Part shown: piece after piece, positions 7,938-13,746 of the stretch | Layout: the number at the start of each line of letters is the position of its first letter | Numbering within the stretch: the first letter of the stretch is position 1 | Assembly (NCBI GenBank): GCA_009840005.1 | Contig: VXOR01000016.1 | Span: 1-28,428 of the forward strand | Length of the DNA: 28,428 nt | Direction of reading: 5' to 3' | From: Gemmatimonadota bacterium | Lineage (GTDB): Bacteria; Latescibacterota; UBA2968; UBA8231 | Translations under genes and position numbers: made by a program | The notes under the pieces: generated by a model | The model's database searches: none | Told to the model about the DNA's origin: nothing | The model's input: the letters and a program-made list of their open reading frames with translations, nothing else

Positions 7938-8713
7938 GCGCCTAATAACTCCCTCACTTTAGCCCCGATATCGTCTTCGCGCATCAGGGATTCGCCGACC
8001 AAGATCGCATCGACGCCGACAGCGGCGAGCCGCTCGACATCGCCGCGGTCTTCAATGCCGCTCTCACTGACGACGACAGCTCCCTCCGGCATCTGCTCCA
8101 CAAGCGCGAAGGTAGTATCCAAGGTGGTCTCAAAGGTCCGCAGATCGCGGTTGTTGACGCCAATGAGCCGGGCACCGGCCGCTTTGGCGCGTGCCAGTTC
8201 CGCCCCATCGTGGACTTCGACTAGCGCGTCTAATTCCAACTCGGTGGCTAAGCCGAGGTAGTCGTCGAGTTGGCTGGAGTCCATCAGCGCCACGATTAGC
8301 AAAATGGCGTCGGCACCGATGACGCGGGCCTCGTAGAGTTGATACTCGTCGATGGTGAAGTCCTTGCGCAACACCGGCAAGCCCGCAACCGCTTTCGCCA
8401 TCTGCACATAAGCATCGCACCCCTGAAAATACGCCTCGTCCGTCAATACCGAAAGACAGCGCGCGCCGTGGGCGGCATACGCATCGGCGATCCACTCTGG
8501 GTCGAAATCGGCGCGGATGACGCCCTTGGACGGCGAGGCTTTTTTTACCTCGGCAATCAGCGCGATCCCGTCCGCAGTTAGCGCACCCATGAAATCGTCC
8601 GGCACCGCCGTATCGCGAGCCTGTGACCGCACATCGGCCAAACTCCGCTCGCGCTTGCGGTCGGCGACAAACTCGCGCTTGTACGCGGCTATTTCGCTTA
8701 GAATATCCGCCAT
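7934..8713 (-). CDS. trpC: Indole-3-glycerol phosphate synthase
   Basis: Ring closure of CdRP to indole-3-glycerol phosphate. It is 259 residues, a single TIM barrel, with no fused TrpF domain. Signatures: AEVKKASPSKG with the catalytic Lys, VLRKDF (second catalytic Lys), LLIVALM, LVEVHD, GVNNRDL, VSESGI and the phosphate-binding VGESLM. Starts at ATG 8713, 2 bases after the trpD stop, and its end overlaps the trpS start. trpF, trpB and trpA are not in the window. Confidence 0.97.
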   Translation of the reverse strand: MADILSEIAAYKREFVADRKRERSLADVRSQARDTAVPDDFMGALTADGIALIAEVKKASPSKGVIRADFDPEWIADAYAAHGARCLSVLTDEAYFQGCDAYVQMAKAVAGLPVLRKDFTIDEYQLYEARVIGADAILLIVALMDSSQLDDYLGLATELELDALVEVHDGAELARAKAAGARLIGVNNRDLRTFETTLDTTFALVEQMPEGAVVVSESGIEDRGDVERLAAVGVDAILVGESLMREDDIGAKVRELLGA

Positions 8714-8715
8714 GT

Positions 8716-9726
8716 TCAGGAGTTGCTTACCTCGACCAGCCGATCTAGGGCGTGACGCGCCGTGCCCGAGTCGATGGACTCCCGAGCCACTTCGAGACCA
8801 GCAGTTATATCCTCGGCCAACCCACCAACGACCATCGCCGCCGCCGCGTTGAGCAACACCACGTCGCGCTGCGGCCCCTCCTCGCCGTCGAGTACCCCGC
8901 GCAGGATGCGTGCGTTGTGGTCCGCGTCGCCGCCTTTGAGCGCCTCGGCTGAGACTGTCTGCAAGCCAAAATCTCCTGGATGGATCTGGCGCGTACTGAC
9001 GTGGCCGTCCCTAAGCTCGCTGACCTGCGTCGGCCCCGTCAGCGTGATCTCGTCCAACCCGTCCGAGCCGTGTACCACCAGGGCCTGATCCGATCCCAAC
9101 TCGCGCAGCACTCCGGCGAGCGCCTCGGTCAACGCGCCGTCGAACACGCCGAGCAATTGCCTTTTGGCCCCAGCCGGATTGGTCAGCGGCCCCAAGATGT
9201 TAAAGACCGTGCGGGTCGCTAACTCCCTGCGCGGGCCGATGGCGTGTTTCATCGCCCCGTGTAACGCTATCGCGAAGAGAAAGCCAATGCCGACTTCGTC
9301 GATGCACTCGCCGACCTTTTCCGGCGCGGCTTCGACGTTGACCCCTAACGCGGTCAGCACGTCCGACGAGCCGCACTGGCTCGATATTGAGCGGGTGCCG
9401 TGCTTGGCCACTGCCAAACCGGCACCACAAGCGACAAAGGCTACCGTCGTAGAGATATTGAAGGTCCCCGAATCATCGCCGCCAGTGCCGCAGGTGTCGA
9501 TGAGATCGGGACGCACCGTCACTATCGGCGTAGCTTTCTCGCGCATGACTTCGGCACCGCCAGCGATCTCGTCGATAGTCTCGCCCTTGATCCGCAGAGC
9601 GACGAGAAAAGCGCCGATTTGGGCGTCTGTGGCTTGGCCGCTCATAATCTGCTCCATCACCGCCCGCATCTTAGCGCGGTCCAAGTCTGCTCCGGCGATT
9701 AGATCTCTTATGGCTTCTTGTATCAT
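8716..9726 (-). CDS. trpD: Anthranilate phosphoribosyltransferase
   Basis: Transfers phosphoribose from PRPP to anthranilate. It is 336 residues, normal length, and not fused to TrpG. Motifs: DTCGTGGDDSGTFNIST (PRPP and Mg binding), AKHGTRSISSQCGSSDVL (anthranilate and PRPP loop), GPLTNPAGAKRQL, and VVHGSDGLDEIT. The second motif carries Arg-Ser-Ile where many homologues have Asn-Arg-Ala or Arg-Ser-Val. ATG at 9726 has a good GAGGAG ribosome-binding site. It lies 10 bases after the stand-alone trpG. Confidence 0.97.
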   Translation of the reverse strand: MIQEAIRDLIAGADLDRAKMRAVMEQIMSGQATDAQIGAFLVALRIKGETIDEIAGGAEVMREKATPIVTVRPDLIDTCGTGGDDSGTFNISTTVAFVACGAGLAVAKHGTRSISSQCGSSDVLTALGVNVEAAPEKVGECIDEVGIGFLFAIALHGAMKHAIGPRRELATRTVFNILGPLTNPAGAKRQLLGVFDGALTEALAGVLRELGSDQALVVHGSDGLDEITLTGPTQVSELRDGHVSTRQIHPGDFGLQTVSAEALKGGDADHNARILRGVLDGEEGPQRDVVLLNAAAAMVVGGLAEDITAGLEVARESIDSGTARHALDRLVEVSNS

Positions 9727-9736
9727 GTTGCGCTCC

Positions 9737-10300
9737 TCATAAGCGAAGAAAATTGGCCAGTAGTTGTTTGCCTTCTACGGTCAAGATCGACTCGGGATGG
9801 AACTGCACCCCTTCGAGAGGCCATCGCCGGTGCCGGATTCCCATAATCATCCCGTTCTCGCTCGTGGCCGATACTTGCAGACATTCGGGCAAACTCTCCC
9901 GCTCGACAGTTAGCGAGTGATAGCGAGTAGCAACGAAGGGGTTTTGCAGGCCGGCGAACAGCGTGCGGCCGTCGTGTTGCACTGGCGTCGCGCGACCGTG
10001 GACGATCTCGTCGGCCCGCAAGACGCGGCCGCCGCAAACTTGGGCGATGACTTGATGCCCCAAGCACACACCCAAAATGGGGATCACACCGGCCAACCGC
10101 TCGACGAGCGCACACGAAATTCCAGCTTGATCTGGGCCACCAGGGCCTGGCGAGATAACGACGCGCTCGGGCGCGAGCGCCACCGCTTCGGCGACCGTCA
10201 ATTCGTCGTTGCGCCAGACCTTGGTTGCCGCCCCTAACTCCTCTAAATAATGCACCAAATTGTAGGTAAAGGAGTCGTAGTTATCAAGTATCAGCAGCAT
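9737..10300 (-). CDS. trpG: Stand-alone anthranilate/aminodeoxychorismate synthase glutaminase
   Basis: Class I glutamine amidotransferase of 187 residues that would supply ammonia to a chorismate-aminating subunit. The triad is visible: nucleophile Cys in GVCLGHQ, and His and Glu in QFHPES. DNYDSFTYNLV begins the fold, and SPGPGGPDQAG and TRYHSL are also typical. It follows, 4 bases downstream, a TrpE that already carries its own fused glutaminase, so the operon encodes two. The stand-alone copy may serve PabB (folate branch) or back up TrpE; family members are often shared between both. The symbol could equally be pabA. Confidence 0.9.
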   Translation of the reverse strand: MLLILDNYDSFTYNLVHYLEELGAATKVWRNDELTVAEAVALAPERVVISPGPGGPDQAGISCALVERLAGVIPILGVCLGHQVIAQVCGGRVLRADEIVHGRATPVQHDGRTLFAGLQNPFVATRYHSLTVERESLPECLQVSATSENGMIMGIRHRRWPLEGVQFHPESILTVEGKQLLANFLRL

Positions 10301-10304
10301 GGCT

Positions 10305-12482
10305 TCAGCGCGCTAGTTTCCCCATTACTTGGGCGATCAGCCGCAAGCCCAAATCGTCCTTGAGCGTCAAGATCGACTCGGGATGGAACTGCACCGCCGC
10401 CACCGGCAACTCGCGATGCTCTACGGCCATGATGACCCCATCGTCAGTCTGCGCTAACACCCGCAAACACTCGGGCAGCTTCTCCGGCACGGCGTAGAGC
10501 GAGTGATAGCGGCCAGCGACAAACTCCGTGGGAAACCCGTCGAAAATCCCTTCGGGCGTACAGCGGATCGTCGATTCCTTGCCGTGCATCGGGTAGGAAA
10601 GCACCCCTAGCTCGCCACCGAGGCCCTCGACGATGCCCTGCAAGCCGAGACACACGCCAAAAACCGGCAGCGTGCGCCGCACGCACTCGTTGACCAGTTC
10701 CGGCACGCCGAATTCCTCGGGCGTGCCTGGCCCCGGCGAAATGAAGACCAGATCGGGCTCAAACTCGGCGAAGATGCGCTGGGGATCGCGCAGGCCCCGC
10801 GCGCCGCTGCCGTCGCACGATCTCGCAGCGCGCACCGTCACCACCTCCGCTCCCGTCTGCCGCACGTAATCGCCGAGCGTGTGGACGAAGGAGTCGCGGT
10901 TATCGACAAAGAGCACCCGCTTGCCCTGCCCCGAAGTCGCGATTTGGGCGCTCTTCTCCTTCGCGTCGTCCGCGTCGGTCACCGCATTGATAAAGGTCTC
11001 GGCCTTGGCCCGCGTCTCGCGCTCTTCAGCGTCCGGGTCCGAGTCGCAGAGCAGCGTCGCCCCAGCCCGTACTTTGGCGATGCCGTCCTCCAAGTGTACA
11101 GTGCGGATGGTGATCCCGGTGTTGATCTCGCCGCTAAAGAGCAGCATCCCGACGCAGCCGCCGTACCAGTGCCGCGCCGAGTTTTCCAGTTCCTCGATCT
11201 TCTGCATGGCCGCCGGTTTGGGCGCACCAGTCAGCGTCACTGCCCACATATGCGACAGCAGGGCGTCGAATCCATCGCAGTCGTCCTTCAGCTCACCCAC
11301 TATTTGGTCCACGGTGTGAAAGACCTTTGAGTACCTTTCAATCATCCGCCGACCGACCACCCGCACCGAGCCTTCCTTGCAAATCCGCGCTTTGTCGTTG
11401 CGATCGACATCCGTGCACATGTTCAGCTCGGCCTCGTCCTTTTTTGAGTTGAGCAAATCGCGGATCTGTTCGGCGTCCTCCATCACGGTTTTGCCTCGAC
11501 CGATGGTCCCGGCAATTGGACAAGTCTCGACGAACGCCCCATTGACCCGCACGAACATCTCGGGCGAAGCACCGATCAAATACTCGTCGCCTAAGTTGAT
11601 GAAGAACTCGTAGGGGCTGGGGCTAGTGCGGCGGATATTCTCAAAGAGGACGTTAGGGCTGCCCGCATAGCCAGCGCTGAGCACTTGGCTCGGCGTCACC
11701 TCAAAGAAGTCGCCGCGCTCGGTACCGGCGATGACCTCGCGCACCTTGTCGGCGTATTCCCCAGGGGCGTGGTCGCACGTGATCTCGGACGCTGCGCCGC
11801 GCACATAGGGCACGGCTTCCGTGCCTCGCTCCATGCCCTCGGTTGACAATCCGTCAGCGGCAAACTCATAGCAATAACGCCGCGCCTGCTCCTTGCGGTG
11901 ATCTACTACGATCAGTTCGTCTGGCAAAAAGAGGTGCAGATCGGGCCGGTCTTCGCGGCGCGGGTGGTGCAGTTGGAGCGGCTCAAACTGGAGTACCAAG
12001 TCGTAGCCCAGCGCCCCGTAAAAGCCCAAGTGATTTTCGCCCTCGGCTCGCATCTGCGCCACCAAGGCGCGCAGGACGCTGAAGATCGTCGGCTGCTTGG
12101 AGCGCTCCTCTTCGGGAAAGTACTCGGGCATGGGAGCCACCGCGCCTTTGAGCTGGCCATCGGTTAGCTCCAACTCCATCACATGCTCGTGCTTGGCGAG
12201 GCTGCCGCGAAAAATCTCCAGCAGCATCTCGCCGCGCGCGTTGAGCGCCCGAAAGGCAAAGGCCCGCTGACGCGCCACCAGCTCCAGCGGCGGATCGACA
12301 AAGCCAATGTCCCAGCGGCTATAGCGCCCTGGATACTCATAGCCGCTGGCAAAGACGGCACCTCGGTGGGTATTGAGCCGTTCGAGTAGTGTCTCTAGCG
12401 GCCTTTCTATGGGCAATTCCTCGGTCTGGCGCTTGACTTCGACACCGCCAGCCGTGCAAAAAGTTTCCGTGTGAATGGTCAT
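10305..12482 (-). CDS. trpE(G): Anthranilate synthase, fused TrpE-TrpG
   Basis: First committed step of Trp synthesis: chorismate plus glutamine to anthranilate. It is 725 residues. Residues about 1-510 are the TrpE part (RGAVFASGYEYPGRYSRWD in the regulatory region, ASPEMFVRV, CPIAGTIGRGK, DVDRNDKARIC, LTGAPKPAAMQKI). Residues about 520-725 are the glutaminase (VDNRDSFVHTL, SPGPGTPEEFG, nucleophile Cys in GVCLGLQ, FHPES). Both halves look intact. The architecture matches the TrpE(G) fusion of rhizobia. I chose ATG 12482 with GGAG at 6-base spacing. The longer frame from 12575 would have to be read through the attenuator hairpin and has no homology. It lies immediately behind a Trp-codon leader and terminator and is probably attenuated. 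Confidence 0.96.
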   Translation of the reverse strand: MTIHTETFCTAGGVEVKRQTEELPIERPLETLLERLNTHRGAVFASGYEYPGRYSRWDIGFVDPPLELVARQRAFAFRALNARGEMLLEIFRGSLAKHEHVMELELTDGQLKGAVAPMPEYFPEEERSKQPTIFSVLRALVAQMRAEGENHLGFYGALGYDLVLQFEPLQLHHPRREDRPDLHLFLPDELIVVDHRKEQARRYCYEFAADGLSTEGMERGTEAVPYVRGAASEITCDHAPGEYADKVREVIAGTERGDFFEVTPSQVLSAGYAGSPNVLFENIRRTSPSPYEFFINLGDEYLIGASPEMFVRVNGAFVETCPIAGTIGRGKTVMEDAEQIRDLLNSKKDEAELNMCTDVDRNDKARICKEGSVRVVGRRMIERYSKVFHTVDQIVGELKDDCDGFDALLSHMWAVTLTGAPKPAAMQKIEELENSARHWYGGCVGMLLFSGEINTGITIRTVHLEDGIAKVRAGATLLCDSDPDAEERETRAKAETFINAVTDADDAKEKSAQIATSGQGKRVLFVDNRDSFVHTLGDYVRQTGAEVVTVRAARSCDGSGARGLRDPQRIFAEFEPDLVFISPGPGTPEEFGVPELVNECVRRTLPVFGVCLGLQGIVEGLGGELGVLSYPMHGKESTIRCTPEGIFDGFPTEFVAGRYHSLYAVPEKLPECLRVLAQTDDGVIMAVEHRELPVAAVQFHPESILTLKDDLGLRLIAQVMGKLAR

Positions 12483-12498
12483 AGTGTTCTCCAAGTAC

Positions 12499-12532
12499 AA
12501 AAAAAACGCGGACACCCGAGGGCGTCCGCGTT
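12499..12532 (-). terminator. trp attenuator: rho-independent terminator in the trpE(G) leader
   Basis: On the minus strand, a 12-bp stem (12532-12521 with 12516-12505, one G-U pair) closed by tetraloop CTCG is followed by eight consecutive T (12506-12499). It ends 16 bases before the trpE(G) start codon. The 5' arm contains GGACGC (12527-12522), which can instead pair with GCGTCC (12573-12568) at the end of the leader peptide gene. This gives the mutually exclusive antiterminator expected of attenuation. Confidence 0.92.
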
Positions 12533-12558
12533 GGATTGAAAATTCATCTCGTCGCAGT

Positions 12559-12639
12559 CTAGCGGATGGACGCACCTCTCTCCCTACTCGGGGAATACCA
12601 AGCGCGCCACCAGCGACGAATGTGAGGCGAAAATTTCAT
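12559..12639 (-). CDS. trpL: trp leader peptide, 26 aa with three Trp codons
   Basis: ATG at 12639, 26 codons, TAG stop at 12561-12559. Trp is encoded at codons 10, 11 and 14 (HIRRWWRAWYS). Three Trp in 26 codons, placed upstream of a terminator and trpE(G), is the classic sensor for charged tRNA-Trp. The ATG lies only about 10 bases after the -10 element, so the transcript probably begins 2-4 bases before or at the AUG and the peptide would be translated from a nearly leaderless mRNA. No Shine-Dalgarno is visible. Leader segments that can pair: TTCGTCGC (12620-12613) with GCGACGAG (12555-12548), and TGGTGGCGCG around the tandem Trp codons with the GTGCGTCCATCC segment. Confidence 0.85.
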   Translation of the reverse strand: MKFSPHIRRWWRAWYSPSRERGASIR

Positions 12640-12648
12640 AACGCGCAA

Positions 12649-12677
12649 AAAGTAAAGGGACTGCTAGCACCTGTCAA
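12649..12677 (-). promoter_or_regulatory. trp operon promoter
   Basis: Minus strand: a perfect -35 TTGACA (12677-12672), a 17-base spacer and a -10 of TACTTT (12654-12649). The predicted start is near 12642, just before trpL. The -35 box begins 2 bases inside the left copy of a 17-bp direct repeat (12679-12695). Confidence 0.8.
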
Positions 12678-12678
12678 G

Positions 12679-12695
12679 CGGCTCAGCGAATCAAC
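12679..12695. repeat. 17-bp direct repeat flanking the Panacea cassette, left copy
   Basis: CGGCTCAGCGAATCAAC, identical to 13730-13746 and in the same orientation. It lies between the stop of the broken partner gene (12701) and the trp -35 box. It marks the left edge of the cassette. Confidence 0.7.
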
Positions 12696-12700
12696 ACCGT

Positions 12701-13051
12701 CTATGGCAGATCGTCTATCCAAGCAGGCGGCAAGCGACCCGACGCTTTGGCTTCGGCTTGCAGGCGTTGAAGAACAGCAGCGTCCAGAGGTGTTCGCCGT
12801 GCAAAGTGAAGTGGGATATTGCTGGCGATTTTTGCGACAGCCACTCGGCGCGTTCTCTTGAGAACTAAGGCCGTTTCTTTCACTACAAAGGGATGATCCC
12901 CTTCGTGTAAACGCACAGGCTCAAACGGAAAATGTCGTGCATCTTAACAGGTAACGAAGAGAACTCCGTCGGCAGCGTTGGGACTGGTCAGAGCGATGAA
13001 GTGGTGGTAGGGTTCGACGTTCGACTGGACGACGGTCCCGGCCTGTATCAC
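12701..13051 (-). pseudogene. Partner gene of the Panacea antitoxin, interrupted by in-frame TAA
   Basis: GTG at 13051 overlaps the TGA stop of the DUF4065 gene (GTGA). The frame encodes 35 residues (GTVVQSNVEPYHHFIALTS, then DGVLFVTC), hits TAA at 12946-12944, and then continues in the same frame for 80 residues (ARHFPFEPVRLHEGDHPFVV ... PPAWIDDLP) to TAG at 12701. Both halves read as one small protein of about 116 residues. The (G/A)DHPF element followed by a VV/AL stretch resembles small PemK/MazF-like or SH3-fold partners; that resemblance is from memory and weak. The distal part has its own GTG (12916) and might be re-initiated. Most likely it is a nonsense-inactivated toxin, or else a sequencing error at one base. 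Confidence 0.6.
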
Positions 13052-13608
13052 GCTAGTATCCGATCTAGCCAAGCGTCCGTCTCTTCCAGATCCAAGATGG
13101 CTTGAATTTCTTCGTCGCTCTTCTTCAGGGCGAGCAGGATGCGTTGGACCGGGATAGGCGTCGCTTGGGGACCGTGCGGATTGTCTGCGGGATTTTCCCA
13201 CTCGGGGAGGCGGTGTGTAAGCTCGACGAGACCATTGGAACCCCAAGGGAGCAGATGGCCGTATTGCTTCCAGACGTCCTCGGCAATCGCCCGTTCCGCT
13301 TCAGACAGGTGGTTTATTCCCATCTCTTTCTTCAGGCCGATGCAGTAATCTGCTTGGTTCTCGATGTACTGGTTCCACACAGGATGGCCATCGGGGTCGT
13401 CTTCTTGGTGTATCAGATTGTACGTCTGAATGGGAACCGGGCCGTGTCGCATCGATACCCAGCGATCCGTGGAGATGCTATGCCCTTCCCGGTCCAGCGC
13501 CTCACGATCAGCTAAATAGATGAGTTTGAGCAGCTTGATAAACTTCATTGAGCCACCCCACGACAGAATGCAGGTAGCCAGTTCAGTGGCCTTTTCTTCG
13601 TTAAACAT
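13048..13608 (-). CDS. Panacea (DUF4065, SocA/GepA-like) antitoxin-type protein
   Basis: 186 residues. The N-terminal half has the DUF4065 pattern: ATELATCILSWGGSMKFIKL, LKLIYLADREAL, and SISTDRWVSMRHGPV. Proteins with this domain act as antitoxins of very diverse toxins (Panacea systems) or as proteolytic adaptors (SocA). ATG 13608 has a strong ribosome-binding site (GAGGAGATAATC before ATG). The stop overlaps the start of the small downstream gene, a typical two-gene toxin-antitoxin arrangement, but that partner carries an in-frame stop. The pair is bounded by 17-bp direct repeats. Confidence 0.85.
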   Translation of the reverse strand: MFNEEKATELATCILSWGGSMKFIKLLKLIYLADREALDREGHSISTDRWVSMRHGPVPIQTYNLIHQEDDPDGHPVWNQYIENQADYCIGLKKEMGINHLSEAERAIAEDVWKQYGHLLPWGSNGLVELTHRLPEWENPADNPHGPQATPIPVQRILLALKKSDEEIQAILDLEETDAWLDRILA

Positions 13609-13670
13609 GATTATCTCCTCTTTAGGACTATTAGGAGATTCAAGAGTCGTTCAGAGTAAGTAGTCTCTCT

Positions 13671-13701
13671 AGTTTAACATAAAGCGATTGCACGTTGTCA
13701 A
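13671..13701 (-). promoter_or_regulatory. Promoter region of the Panacea gene
   Basis: Minus strand: a perfect -35 TTGACA at 13701-13696, then an AT-rich segment ATGTTAAACT (13680-13671) in which TTAAAC or TAAACT could serve as the -10 at 18-19 bases spacing. Downstream, before the ribosome-binding site, TCCTAA occurs twice (TCCTAATAGTCCTAA), possibly an autoregulatory site. The -10 choice is uncertain. Confidence 0.45.
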
Positions 13702-13729
13702 CCCAAATCCCTTGGCAGCGACAACGATT

Positions 13730-13746
13730 CGGCTCAGCGAATCAAC
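13730..13746. repeat. 17-bp direct repeat flanking the Panacea cassette, right copy
   Basis: Identical to 12679-12695. It covers the last codons and the TGA stop of the S8 peptidase gene (LIR-stop). Collapsing the two copies would put the trp -35 box directly behind the peptidase stop codon, a plausible pre-insertion state. Confidence 0.7.

Larger units (their letters stand above)
12499..12642 (-). ncRNA. Attenuated trp leader RNA, about 144 nt
   Basis: If transcription starts near 12642 and ends at the attenuator T-run, the terminated product is a discrete RNA of about 144 nt that carries trpL. In Sinorhizobium meliloti the equivalent leaderless trpL RNA upstream of a trpE(G) fusion is known to act in trans. 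A similar role here is inference from the shared layout only. Confidence 0.5.

Noticed and set aside
12483..12575. 31-residue N-terminal extension of trpE(G) from 12575
   Set aside because: It would be translated through the attenuator hairpin, has no homology, and ATG 12482 has a proper ribosome-binding site.
12944..13246. 100-codon minus-strand frame
   Set aside because: Only its last 35 codons (from GTG 13051) look like protein; the rest is out of frame within the DUF4065 gene. I treat the tail as the start of the broken partner gene.
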